Notes under the pieces: model-generated | Database searches by the model: none | What the model was told of the DNA's origin: nothing | What the model saw: only the letters and a program-made list of their open reading frames with translations | Translations under genes and position numbers: made by a program | Source of the DNA: Styela clava | Lineage: Eukaryota > Chordata > Ascidiacea > Stolidobranchia > Styelidae | Length of the DNA: 64,000 nucleotides | NCBI RefSeq assembly: GCF_964204865.1 | Contig: NC_135258.1 | Span: forward strand, 11,523,001-11,587,000 | Reading direction: 5' to 3' | Shown: one piece after another, positions 1 through 15,000 of the stretch | Numbering within the stretch: the stretch's first letter is position 1 | How the letters are laid out: the number at the start of each line of letters is the position of its first letter

Positions 1-3000
1 GTTGGACTAACTGAACCAAAATCTGGTGGAACATTGGCATTGAAATGGCACGGTGTTGGTCCACTGTTGCCTCAACAACAAGAAGAATTGGAAAAAATGA
101 ATCAAGTTATTGTGCGAAGACTCAGCGAATCTGTATTAGAGAAGATAACTGGTAAGTATGGTACTTACTAAATAGTACTCTAATTTTAGATACTAAATTA
201 CAGTCGTTTAAATATAATTTAAGCTGAAGGTGCTGATATGAACCCGTCAATTGGTATTCAATAAATAACGTGCAATTCTAAACTTTGATTCTCTAAATAC
301 TATTGTCGAATTATAATGTCATTTGTCGATTTGTGTTCAGTGTATGATAGCAAGTTTGATAAGCTTTTTATTGGAGTACATTACTACAAGAAAATCACGT
401 TTTAGCCATCTCTATCTGTGTTCTCTAGCGTTTTCAAGAATTATTGCATTGTTTTTGAAACTAAATTAACAATTTATAATAATGTTCAGTAATGTCTTGC
501 AGCCAGATTATCACTGATGTGTGGTTGAATGAGTGGATTTCATCACTGTACAGTGCAATATTTGAATCTCCACCTAGTCATATTGCATGCTATGTAGCAT
601 TTTTAGGAATTAATGTATTGTATTTTTATACGAAAAGAGCAACTTATAATAATGTTCAATAATGTCCTGCAACCAGATTATCACTGATGTGTGATTTGTG
701 ATTTCCATAACACCAAGTTTCTTACCTGTACTTTACATAAGACAATAATGGACCACATGATTCCAGCGAGACAAAAGTGTAGTTAATTAGAGAAAGCATG
801 GGAGCTACCGTCTTTTATTTCACTAACCATTTCAGTGGTTCACAACGTTTCTCATTAATTTTCTCCTTTTGCCTATTTGAGAACTCTTTATCCTCCCTCC
901 CTTCGTATAAAAAGGACTTTGTTCATTCAATCCCTAATGGATCACTAGTTGGTGTTATGCACGAGCTTCGCTCACACTTTTTAAGTCGTGCATGATATGT
1001 GCATAAATGAGTATTGGGGAATAATAAAAAACTAGAAAATATTAGCGATACCACAACAAATACAAAGTAAAATTCCTACCCAAGAACAACAAACTTTCTT
1101 CCCTGGCTGGAAAACATGGAGCTAATATATTCATTTTTTTGATATTCGACCATTTTATTTTTTATTTCAGTTCTTTTGCAAAGAAATTCAAAGTTATCTT
1201 CATCAGACATATTATTCATTCAACCAAGCGTCACTACAATACCTAGTACATCTACAACTGGAAGTCCAGCTATATCACATATACGACAAGTATCACCAAA
1301 CACTACTTTGTCATATGGACTCCCCGATGAATTTTCAAACTGCCTACCAGCAGTACGATATTACCTACATCAAAATTTATTACAAATTATGGCAATGCCT
1401 AGATACGTGGATCCAGCAATACCATCTGGACAATTCGTTGGTTATAAAATGATGCCGATATCTGTTGATGACTTTGGACCCAAGATGACACAAGCAACCG
1501 ATAGCTCCGTTTTTCTTTTCTATCAGTAAGTTTTGAAATACACATACTCTTTGGGGAAAATTTTTTTCCATTAACACTAATAGGCTACTAACAAGAAACC
1601 GGTATATAAATCCAATTGCAGGTGTGATGGCCGAGCGGCTAAGGTGTAAGACTTAACAAGTGTTGACATCGCAGGTTACACATTCTAGGTTCAATTCCCA
1701 TGTCGACCACCTAACCCAGGGTGTAATAGAACGAGTGGACAATGTTGATCCAGAATGATTCTTACATATCGAAAAATTGTAGTTTCCTGCATATCCTTAA
1801 ATATCATGTTCATCACACATGGCGATATGTCGCCTCGGCTAAGCATTAAGAATACGATTGCCACAGCACCTCTGATTAACCTGCGTGGGTTCGCAGAATC
1901 GAATCTCGCAGGGAATAAATATGTGCAAGAGGATTGCTGGACTCCTCGTCCATTGTAACCATTGGTAGGTAATGGCTTCCTCCACCATAAAGTTTATCCA
2001 TGCATCTGAAACAAATAACTAATCCCATACCCGACGTAGACTGGTAACCGGACGAGAGAGAGTGGTTTGCCATATAATCAAGCTGTTTTATCTGTTTTCT
2101 TAACCCCCGTAATAAGAATGTCGATCCTATCTTAAGTTCAAAGCAAAAAGGCGTGAATAAGTGTAGTATTGGAAAATTAAAATTCCTAAATAAACTTGCT
2201 GCTTCAGCTACTCAATATTTATATCATGACGGGAAATGCATCTTTTTAGCTGTCTATGCGCACAAGGTTCTGAGTTATTGGTATTCATCAATTTACTCAA
2301 TTTATCTCACTCTGAATAAGGCGGTATACTTGAGTAAATCAGGGGTATCAATGACTCACTCAAACCTTGGATCTAAAATTGACTAGAATTTGATATTTTG
2401 GACATATTTGCTTGCAAATGAATATTTTAATAATATTACAGGACTCTTGAACCAGGAAAAACAGGATATGGTATTGCATGTATTGTACTTGAAGTAACTG
2501 ACAAAGATGGCGGACCTATGTCTTCAGATATTGTTTTAAAATTCAATGCTCCAGAGAAATCAACTACTGAACAGGTATTCGTTGTTGAGATAAAAACGGA
2601 ATAAATTCGTCATCACTCATCTCCTCTATTTTTTTAACCACTTTTTTTGTGATTTTATTCTGTCGACGATGGTCAAGTCATTTTATTTATTTTTTCAGCT
2701 TTTAAATCTCACAGAAATTGCAGACTCACAACGAGTGACTTTAAGTATTCCTGGAAGCAGGTATGCTTTATTTCTAATCAAATTTTTACTACAGTAGCAT
2801 TCGGCCTGAGTTACGTCATCATTGCTTGGCTGTGTAGCCAGAGAAAAATTTCATTTCAGCTTGAATCTGAGCCCTTCAAGAACCTAATTTTGGTTGCTAG
2901 CTAGACAACAATTTTTAATCTGGTTTACAAAATTGTGATAACAAAAGTCGCTTTCGTTTTCATGACTTTCAACAGCCTTTGACTATGTACTCTACTGATA

Positions 3001-6000
3001 CTACAGCCCTGTTTATACTTTACTACTTTTAGCAATGCTTTATGGTTTGCCATGCTATTAGTAACTGTTGGAACTATTTTTTTATATTTCTGAAATAATA
3101 AGCGTCTCGTGCCATCTGTATTTGGCAAATGTAATTTTACACTAGGATTCTTAATAGCTCTTGGCAGTTATGTTGTCACCCGTAACTTCGCTCAAAGATT
3201 AGTGTTCTTTAATTCTGAGTGAGAATCAAGCGTGACCTTGCTTTGAGCAAATTTTCTTGATAAAAAAATTATCCTGTTCTCATACAGATCAAATACACCA
3301 GCGATGCTTGATCGTCCGCCATCATCGTTACAAAAGAAAAGCTCCACACCAGTGAAAACCTACGTCCGTTTCCATCTTTGGCTCAAAGGGTCATTGACAG
3401 TTGACTATCTCGATAAACGGCTTCACACTGCCGTTCGTCACGCTTTGTTCGATGCTGTAACGGAATTGCTGATCTTACGACCTCCTCTTTGTGATTTACA
3501 TGGTCTAGTGAAGACAGAGGATGATGTGATGCCGCTCGATTTTCAGAAATCAAAAAGTAAGAATGTAATAATATTTTTTCTACCCCTAACCGTTCTCTAA
3601 CTGTATACAAATCATATATTAACCATTGCCAAATCAAATTTGCAAACTTGCTTTATCTGTGGCGCATACATGGTTAAATATACATTTTATTTCAGAAATC
3701 CTATAAGATGAATATGATTATTAACCACTTCGCTTTGTGCTGTCCTCACTGCTTCTGATTGTCTGAAAATAGTAATTTGTGTTTATTTTTCATTTCACTG
3801 GGCTGTGCGCTGCATTATCTTTGTTTCAATACCCCTGCTTGATTGTTACAGCATAGTAAATATGTTATAGGGATGGAAATATTAACAATTAATAAATAAA
3901 ATCAATATTATACAATTTTGATGTTAATATCTTTTATATCTGCAATATAATTAATTGAATTTTTGATTAGATTTTGAACTGAGTGTTTTGAATTTTCTTT
4001 GATCATCCAAAAAATTCTCTCTATGCTCGAAGATGTAATAATTATCATTTATTCCTGTGCCTCGTAACAATTCATAAACTCTTATTCAAAAATATTCCAA
4101 TACTTACATCAAATTATCATTCTATTCAAGTTTAATTTATTCAAGCTTCAATAATCCAGATTATTTACAAATTCTCAATACATAAATTTGCTAGAGTAAA
4201 CTTATATATAGTAATTTCGTTTTGAAACTGCTGGACTGATCAGGCCTTGACCGTGATGTATGTGATCTTCAATAGTGGCAAACAGATCTGGAAGCTGATT
4301 TGAAATCACAATAACTCTGATTCCAAATCCGAAAAACGCAATAAATTCAAACTGTGGCTTCAGTGTCGAAGTTTTACTTTTCACGTCAGATCTGGGCTCG
4401 AGCCTACTCTATAGCCATTGAGATTTTATAATATGAACAGTAAGCAACCGTCCAATGCAGTTTCACACCATCCCGCTCCGGCTTCACAGACCTGGTTTTT
4501 GCTGCAAAAATGATTCATGCTTAAGAATGATATACTAACCACTGTATCATAACTCAAAATTTCTTATTTAGATATTTATCAAAGTGTAAATATTGTGTAA
4601 AAATGAATCTATGACCAATATTACCCCTTAATAATAAGTCAATAACCTGAAATTTTAGAATAGTTTTTTTTAAATTATCATTCAAATCACCACTATTAAA
4701 TACGGAATAGAAAAAAAAATATCCATTATTCCAATTTTATTATTTTTCGAATTGGGTAAAAGTTTTGATTTTTCATTTAATTAAAATTAAAATTTTAATT
4801 AAATCTTTGAACCTGCAGGAAGCCACAGCAGATTCTCAAGGAAGCTGTCCTTGCCTACCCCGGTCTTCTTAACGTCCCATAGCGGACAGTCTCGACAACT
4901 GGACATTGACAGTTCAGCGACATCTCTAAGCGCTGGCATCTATATCGGTAAAAGCAAGTCCCATTCTCCACTGTCGAGAGTTAGGTCATCTCCTGCATCA
5001 GGCAAGCATGCTGCACTATGACATAACAAAAATACGCAGCACAATTTAATATTAATTTGCACGTGCTTATGGATCGGGTGTATGTACTTCCAAACTCTCC
5101 TTTCTTTTGCTACTTCCCAATAGCTGGGGATATCTATATCAATTATTCTGACGCATAGGTTTTTGTAACAAAGAATTGTGCTCGAAATGGGCGGTAAATT
5201 TTTTACCAAAATCCAGTTTTTGGAAAATTCTGATTTTGAATCAAATTTGGTATTTACTAGACTAACTAACGGTCATCAGCAGAGACAACACATCAAAATG
5301 GTAAATTTAAACGGCTAAATTTAATAGAAAATTTCAGTTTTTAGAAAATTCAGATTTTGAATTCAATTAGAGATTTGCTAGACTAACGGACATCAGTAGA
5401 GACAACATCAAAATGAATTGCACTACATTCAGTTAATACTCTTTCCTGAATGTTTCTATCCTCTTCAAATCACAAATTGTACTGATAAAAGGAAAACATA
5501 GAATCCTTTCAGCCAGTTTTTGCGTGTGGTCAACTTTTCTTCCTAGTTATTTCTCATTCCATCTCTTTCTTTTTGCTCATCACTACATCTTTGCAACTCA
5601 ATCATTCTTCAACTCATTTTTGGGATGCAAATTAGTCATATTGATGATATAGCAACGCTTCACTTCTTCTGTGGTTTGGACAGGGAGACAGACATACAGC
5701 AAAAAATAGGATTATATTGTGACAAGATACAGAAAATGCTTTTGGAAAACATTGTTTTATTTTTGCATAAAGTCTTAAAGAAAATTTATCGATACCACAT
5801 TCAGTCAGTTATCATCTACAGGTGTATTATATGAGGTAACAATACTTAAAATAAAACAAACCTGGTTACGATACATTGACAACTGACCTCATAACAAAAT
5901 TTAAATTGTAATTCGAAATTATGAACACACTCCTGTAAATTAAGTAGTGATTGTCCAATTTGCTTTCTTTCTAATTTTTTTTCTTCAATGCCCTGGAGAC

Positions 6001-9000
6001 TTTCATTTTACTTTTATCTGACTCCAAAGAGCTGTGTTGTGTCGGTATCAATGAAGGTTGATTTGTTTATTTTTTTACTTAATTTAGTCCTTGAATACAG
6101 TATTACCGATGCATGCACTGAGATTGGTGTGTGAATTTTTTTATTTATTTTTTATTCAATTCTTCTCAATTTTTAATGAATGATGTATTATTACAGGGCT
6201 GCCATTACTCAAGAATAAGAATTTGTACATAATCTTTCCATTTGGGAATATTGTGATTTTAAATCATTTTGAAGTATTAGAAGTTAACAAATTAAAGACA
6301 TAAATTTGTCCATTTTTAATATACGGTACTATTAAAGGCGCTGAGAAGTATGTGCACCAATATGGAGGTAACTAATTTTGTTTGCATACTTTACATCAAG
6401 TTGTGTAAAGGGACTGAAACCTATGGGCAGGGGGTATATCCACTTGGCTAACACAGACAGTCTCCGACTCGTAATGGAACTAAAATAAGGAAAATCGGAA
6501 TAAAATTATAGCCTAGCCCTAACCTGGTACACATACTACGAAAGTACCCTATTAAATAGATAGAAGAATGTTTTTCCCATAATTCAATGCAGTTACTTTT
6601 TGGCAATGTTCAATTTGTAATCCAGATTTGTAGCTTTGGATATTCCAAGATTGTTTCTAAGCAAATCTAATCTATAAACGAATTAAATGTAACAATATCC
6701 GTCATATTACCTAAATTTATTATATTTTCTGTGACTTACTATTGGTTAATATCTTATAACGGGTAATCGGGTATATTATTCCTTATCATGGCAATGGGTA
6801 ACAGAAGTGAAAGCGAATAATTTGTCTTCCTGATGACAATATTAATAATAATTTTTCAATAGTTCATGTTTTATCAACCAAATAATTTTGAAACGAGTAG
6901 ACAGTTTCAAATGTATACCATATTATAATTACTATAATTTCTTAACAGGAAATTTCAACTGTTTATAACATGGCATAATGCTTTAGGTAGATAAATTTAA
7001 GAATTTTTATGTTATCCACGCTATTTTAAGAAATCCACGCTATTCTATGTCTAAGGGGTACTTAGTAATTTCAAAACCCTGCACTTTATTTGGCGGTCCA
7101 GAAGTATGTGTACCAATATGGAGGTAACTAATTTTGTTCGCCTACTTCACATGAGTTGTGTAAAGAGACGGAAGCCTATGGGCAGGGGGTATATTCACTT
7201 GGCTAACACAGACAGTCCCTGGACTCATAATAGAACTAAAATGAGGAAAATCAGAATAAAATTTTGGCCTCACCCTAACCTGGTACACATACTACGGGAG
7301 TACCGCATTTTAATGGTGGAACAAATTTGTTTATAATTTTGCAAGCTGCATGCTTCTGGGTGGCTTTTCATACAATCATGTTTGTAATTTACAATCATGC
7401 TTTTTTATCTCTGCTTATAAATTGATCTGTTTGATTTCTGCCTAATCAGATGCGAGCAACGTTAAAACTGATGCTATGAGATCTTTATTTGGATCTTTAA
7501 ATGATTCATCAACATCTTCCTCCAGCACGCGTGGAATTTTGACTAATCTACTGCATCCCATTTCGAAAGAAGGTGTGTATGTAAAAACGTTATCAGAGAG
7601 AAGTTTTCTCTCGCTGAGCCTAACCATGAGAAAAATTGATTTTAGTTGAGTGAAAATGAAATCTATTTTGATTTCTTGTTTTTGTTGAATTGTTTTTCTT
7701 AATTTATGTTATGAATTTGTCGAATGGCACGATTTTGGAAATCCTGATTTTTTTTCAATTTAATTTGATGTTATTGATTTAACTGTTTTATCCACTTTAA
7801 ATCAAATATTAATAAGATGTAGGTTATTTTTGATACCATAATCTTTATATTGTTATCAATTCATAACATGGCTTTCTGATAATTACTACTTTAAGAGTTA
7901 CTGATAACAGTGAGATTACACAATTTCTGTTATATGAGCTTCTCGCAAGGCTTTTTATTTTAACTAATCTGACAACATTTTCTGTTTCTCCAATTTTCAC
8001 TTCATTGATAGGTAAAACAACATCACCAGCTTGCTTTTGCGGAATAATATGATTAATAAACCAGCAGTTCCCAACCATTTTCGATAAATCCTCCTTCTGC
8101 CTCATTTGGTTATCTTTATTCCTTCTTCATCAGTGGTTCTCAAACTTTTTAAGCCACGCCCCTTTTTAGATTTTGTCAAGTTTCGCGCTCCACCTCAAAA
8201 ATAACTAGCTAACAATAAGCTACAAATAACAGATAGGGAGGCGAAATTATGTTTTATTTGAAAAACACTGTTCTACACTATGCATAAAAACTTCATTATT
8301 TGTACTATCTTTAAATCAGGGGTCGGCAACCTTTTCTCGCTCACGGGCCAAAATTAAGGATTGCAAGTCATAGGCCGCACTTATTTTTAGAAAGTTGAAA
8401 ACCGAACGGATGATACTTTAAATAATAAAAATCAAGCAGTGATACATATCTCGAACAGAATATAGATTTATTTCCTCGTTACATTGCATTTCAAAAATTT
8501 CCATTTGAATATTTTCGGTGCCGTTAAACCCTTTGCACTGAGCATCAACTTTTCTGCGTTTTGTTGCCATTTGTCTAATTATAATTTAATTATAGGCTCA
8601 TTAAACGAGTTTTGTCAATAATATACTTGTTAGGTTATAATATAATTTAGTCTACACGTCTCTCACAATAAATTCTGTAACGTGAAGAATGCAATCGTCA
8701 AAAAAGCTGTTTTGTTACCATAATTCAGTGAAGCGTCGCGGGCCGGATTTATATTGCGTGCCGTAGGTTGTCGACCCCTGCTTTAAATAATCTCTAGCTA
8801 GTGTTGTGTGCAACTCATTTTCTGGCTTTTGCACAGTTTATAATTTGCATAAATTTGTATTTCCACCTGAAAACAACGAAATTCCTCTTTGAGGCGGAAT
8901 TCCTATTTGGTTGGGAAAGCCGGATTAAACTATTTCAAATTTAAAACGCATTAAATCTTACTGCTGGCTGCTTTCAAACTGTTGTCATTTATTTATCTGA

Positions 9001-12000
9001 AGAAGTTAGACTATGATCTAACGAAAGCTCATAAATACACTTGATGTTTCGTGAAAAGAGATTATGTTATTTTTATTCATTTCTTATTCCCTTGTCCCTT
9101 GTTCCTTCTCAATGTTTTTTGTTTGTTGCACACTTTCATGATTGTTAACAGATCAAAATCCAAAACAAAATGTTACGGGTAAGAAATCAAGCCCTGCCAT
9201 GACGGATCGTAGAAAATCAGCCAGTTCACAAGCTGAAGAAGGAGAACTTGGAAATCTAAGAGATGTTTATAAAGAATTATCCAAGGTAGAATTTTTATTT
9301 GGTATTTCACTGGGTTATATAAAAGTTGAAATTATTAAAAAAATTATTTTTGCATTAGTGCCAGGAATAGGTAAACAGTGCAATATGAAACAAACACTTT
9401 TATTGTGCAAACACATAGTTATCAGACATAGCCATCACAGGCTAATAGAATCCGCATATAATTTTTAGATTTCTATGATGCCTATATTATTGTTAGCATA
9501 TATTCCCGACCAAACAGATAGAAAGCCAGATAAAAATTTAGACTGCCAAGCACATCATTCAACTCCGCTAGTTGCCTCAGCTAACCATAACACTAGTCAA
9601 TTTAGTGACATTATTGATGTAACAATATGTTAAAAGATTTTTCTGATTAATTTTATTATGAAACAGCATGAAATGCGATTTTTTGATTACACTCCAAATG
9701 TGACACGGGCAACAGATAATAAAGCAACGGGTCACATGTGGCCCGCGGACCTGGGTTTGGACCACCCTGGCCTACATATTAAGTTTGCCACTACTGCTTC
9801 CTATATATTTATAGTTTATACAATTTTATTTCACTAATCGAATGGTGTTTTTTGCTTGAGACAATTACACTAAATTACACTCAAGCTCTTTACCTGAACA
9901 AGGCTCTAGACAAGATCTTTTTGACTGCAATAACTACTGTACTGGAGAGATATTTGAAGAGCCGCTCAATTTTCACTGCACATGCATCCGCTGGAATCAA
10001 GAACTCAATTTTTTTAAATTTTTTGTAGACGTTTGGGCCAAATGGATGTTTGTATGGGTTTTGAACTTGATACCTCTAACATGTGTCTGAAGTCATATGG
10101 ATTTTTTTGTTGTGCTGTTGTTGTTTTTAGTTTTAAATCTGGAAAATCTCAAATTTTCTCGTTTTTGCTATTTCAGACCTGGTTTGACAAAATGGAGAAA
10201 CATGAATGTCCTTCTGTTTTCAAATTGTCAATGGATTTATCTTCGATGTCACAAATGAAAAATACACTACAAGATATGCAGAAGATATTGGGAAACATCT
10301 TGATTGATTGCAGAGTAAATTAGTTTAAACATTTTTAGAAATATATCATATTGCTACATTATTTTGAATCTACCACTTCAGATTTTTCTCCGTTGCTAAT
10401 CACTGCCAAAACTCTAACATTAGTAATAACTTGCATACAACATTTGAAAAAAAATTTGTATTGTTTAAAACTAATGGTGTGTGTATATGCATTCTGTATT
10501 CATTTATAGATTTTAGCTTAAAAATTGTAATTTTTATTCATATTCTATTGTTTGCAACTTTTTTATTCATTTGTAGGTAAAATCTTTCATTTGTCAACCT
10601 GGAAAATCAAAAATGTCTGCATTTTCATTTGGTAGAGATGATTTTGAGAAGAACAAATCCAAATTACCCGGAAAGTAAGTGTAATTCCTTGGCAACATTT
10701 TTTCCAAATTCCTTATACAACTCTCATGCACACCTATTTCCCCGAACAAGGCCTACAAAAAAACCAATTTCATCTTACGAGGAGCTGTTTTTGAAAAAAA
10801 AAATGGATTATTCCCCGTTCAGCATTGCATACCCAATCTAAAATAGTACCGGGAATTACCTTTCAAAACGTTAGACATCAGGGGAGTTGCACAGGGCTGT
10901 GTTCCGAGTAGAATAGATTAATTTTGTTCGCATATTTTACATCAAGTTATGTAGAAGGACTGAAACCAATGGGCAGGGGGTTATTCACTTGGTTCACACA
11001 GACAGTAACCGAACTGGTAATAGAACTGAAAAAGGAAAATCAGAATAAAATTATGGCCTGACCCTGGCCTGGTACACATACTTTTGGAGTACCCCATATT
11101 ATGGCATTGTCTGGTTAGTAATTCTGATTAGTATTTAATTCTCATTTCAGGTACCCAACTTATGTTCTTATTGCAAGAAACTTTTTGCTTTGGAGAAAAG
11201 CAGTTGGATGTTTCACTCAATCTGGTTGGTATTGGTTGTCATGTCAGTTGTTGTTAGATTGTTTTCCAAATGATTTTTGCCCCGATTTTCGAGAATTTAA
11301 TATTTTTATATCAATTGTATGACTCTAAAATTTACAAATTGTTTTGTTTGCTTTATAAAGTAATAATAATAATACAAATGGCTAGTAGAAAGTAGCAGGC
11401 TAAATTGCTTGTTCATTTACATTTCCTTACCAACAACTTCTAACCTTACGTTCTGACTGTTACAGGTCAGCAAGGAACATCAAAAACTGCAAAATTTTCA
11501 CCTTATGATTCAATGTTCAAACCAGAACAAAGTCCTCGACCACATGTAAGTTATATCAGTATAAATGCAGTTAAGATTTTTTAGTATTCAATTTCAATAT
11601 TATAGTTGTTTTGAAGACAGAGTTTCTTAAAGAGGTTCTTAAGCTACTCAGGGGGAGGGGGGGCAGGAAAGGGATTCCAACAGCGGGCCATGAATGATGG
11701 CTTTCACTAGAGAGCTTTGCGGAGTATTGCGACTTAATTTTACGATATGAATATTCACTAGCATTCAGAGTGGGTCACAGAAAAGTTCACTTGTAGTGAG
11801 GAACAAAATACTTCACTAGGTAGCATTCGCCATCACTTCATTAATATAATAAAAATGTACTGTGATGTATTTAATTCTTTGACTCTAATGCATATATTCT
11901 TTTGCTTTCATTTGTTGGCTTTCGTATTATAAAGCATAACGCATTGAACGCAGTTTTGAGAGTCATCGAACGGAAGCTACGAATTATGAATGTTTGAGAA

Positions 12001-15000
12001 CAACTAACTATTACATTGTTTCATTTGTACAGGAACATCGATTGTCATCACCGTGTGCTGCATATATACCAAGGCAACAATTTGTTATTGTTCATGTACA
12101 ATCACGTTCCGTAAAAGTTTGGGGATACAATATGTCTAATGAAACAGGTACCTATATATAAACAAGGTATTCCATTTACAATATAATATGCATTTCACTA
12201 TGTGAGCATAAAAAGTCAGGTCAGATATTTTCCGATTCTAATATGTTACTCGGTAACTACCGCATATCCTTGCGTATAACCCGAGTTTAAAACTCAAAAA
12301 ATAGTTGTTGCTGTAGCAGCAATAACAGTCTGTGATTGGTCAGTCAATACGAAACAATGTCCAATGTGGCGAAACAATGTCCATTTTTTTGTGACCTTTT
12401 GTGTTTTGTCAGGGTTTCAAGTATTTGTTAAAGCTAGTTATTTACTGCTCCCTCTATCTATGCTCTGAATTATTTGACATATTTCCCATTCCAATACCTG
12501 TCTTGAAATGATTACCATAGGAAAATACAAGGTTTGCCATAAAGTTGGGATCCTCTTATTGGTTTGATAATTACCGTATATAATCGCGAATAGGCCGAGT
12601 TTAAAACTCAAAAAAAAAGTTGCCAAACTAAGGGACCGTCTTATTCACGCATAACTCAGATTGCACCAAAAAATCGGCTCATTCGCGCGTCAGAATTTGA
12701 TCACGCAACAAGATGATATTATGCTGACTTGCCGGTAATTCCAAAAGCTTCAAACCATACAAAGTCCTCACGATAAAAAGCGTGCATGCACACACAAAAT
12801 CGCTTGTGAAGGTGGATTGTCTTATCATACAGCTGATGGCTTGTACAGTCTGTGATTGGTTGTTTAACATGTGACCCTTGTACAGTCTGTGATTGATTTG
12901 TTTTCACTCGCTTGTGGAGGTGTGATTGTCTTATCATACAGCTTATCATAGAGGCAATTAACGGCGCGCGACTTTTAATCACTTTTACGATATGTTATCC
13001 GTTAAGGGGCGGTGATAAGGACTCTTAGCGAAATTAACCGCGTTGTGGACGATCAAAGGAAATTGTCTCAAAAAAATGCTGACTCAGGGACAGGGACTCT
13101 TTTAAACTCCCGACAACAATCCCTCCCATTAATACAAATCACGATGCATGAAAAGCAATATCAACTTTATTAACATGAATTTACAAGTAAGAGTTACGAG
13201 TAAGAATCTACGGCTGTCGCTAACAAACAGAAATGATAAACGTGAGAAATATTTGTGTTACAACAATTTTGTTTTCTTTCTGCGCCTTTCTTAAGGCGTC
13301 TGGCGTGTTAAGATTCGTAGCAATTTATAAGAATGTGTTAATACAGCGTTATTTCTTTCCTTGAAACGGACAAGGAACGAAATTAATCGCCATTGTGGCC
13401 ATCAATGGAAATCGTTTTATGCTGATTCAGGAACTCTATTTTAAACTCCCGACACAATCACGACGCACTGAAAAGCAATATAGACTTTATTTAACATAAA
13501 TTAACAAGTAAGAGTTACGGGTAATAATCCACCAACGGCCCTCGCCAACATGCAAAAACGATAAACGTGAGAAATGTTTGCGTTACAATAATTTTGTTCT
13601 CTTTCTACGTTTTTCTTGAGGCCTCCGGCGTGTAACGATTCGTAGGACCGGCTTATGTGCGATTTTTTATGAAATCACCGTTTTAAGGCCGTTTTTAGGG
13701 AGGCGGCCTATTCGCGATATAGGCGTAATTTTGCGTAAATACGGTATATCGTTAATTGTAGAAAATCGTTACTTGTGTCCATGGTAATGCAATGATCTAC
13801 TTAAATCTATGACAATAACAGACAATTCATTTCCCTTCTTTTTGTTTAACTTTCTGATAATAATATTCATTATTAATTAAGCTCGGAACTTGCAAGTTAA
13901 ACTGTCGCATTGTATTGATTTTCACAATGCAAGAAGACGTGCTCTCGACTGCATTACTTTTCAAAAGTTGTCGTTATTTCGTCATTGTACTTTTCAAGCT
14001 GGATTCTCACAGCAACCTACTGAAAGTGTTAAAAAAGGTATGAAATTCTTTATTTGCTACTTCATCAAGGTGTTTTATGTAAATGTACGAACCGAATGGT
14101 TTCCAATTTTATCATTACTAATTTTTGTGTCCACCAATAAAACAAAAGCTCAAGTATGCTTGCATATAATTGCATTAGGTTACCTTCAAATTTTTTTAAG
14201 ATTGATTTGCTATAATTCTGAAGTATGTGATAAATATTCGGTACTCCCGTAGTGTGTGTACCAGGTTAGGGTTAGGCCATAATTTTCCATCCAATTATCC
14301 ATATTTTAGTTCTCTTACGAGTTCGGGGACTGTGTATGTTAGCCAAGTGGGTCCTCCTGAAGTATGCGCACCAAGATGGTGCACAACCTGAACTCAGGTT
14401 GTGTACCAGGTTAGGGTTCAGGTTATGCGACATCTTGGTGCGCACACTTCAGGAGTACCGCCAAATGAATATACACCCTCCCCATAGGCTTCCGTACCTT
14501 TAGCCAACTTGAGGTAAAGTAGGTGAACAAAAGTAGTTATCTCCATATTAGTACATACAGTTCTGGAGCGCCAAATAATCTGCATGAATCATATTTCTTG
14601 ATATTTTTCTCCATTAATGCATAATACGAATTCCTTAATTTTAATAGTCAATTTTTTCTCTGTATATTATACACAATGAAATAGCTTTTCAACTATTAAA
14701 ATTATTAAAACCATAGTCGTAGTTTTAGTGGGTTGTTGATCAGGTATTAGCTTTTTAGTTGGTTATTTTGAATCTGTATGTGTTAAACAGCTTGTAGGAA
14801 GTGTAGGAAGACTTTGATTGTATAGATCAGGTTCAAATATCACCAAAATGTAATACACAGTGTCTAGAAATATCATGGATTCTAGTAAGAAAAGTTTCCC
14901 AGTGCAAGTCAGAATTTTTGTCCATTTAATTTCATGCGTTTCTGCTTATTAGGTGGTATGTTTATTCATCAGAATGAATAGCTTGAGTGTTTTAAGCTAC

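Noticed and set aside
1621-1713. A functional tRNA-Leu gene
   Set aside because: Acceptor-stem pairing fails after four positions and the sequence lies next to a SINE; treated as tRNA-derived repeat.
5240-5415. Hammerhead-ribozyme-like CTGATGA on the minus strand of the tandem duplication
   Set aside because: The second conserved strand (stem plus GAAA) and a cleavage-site helix are not present.
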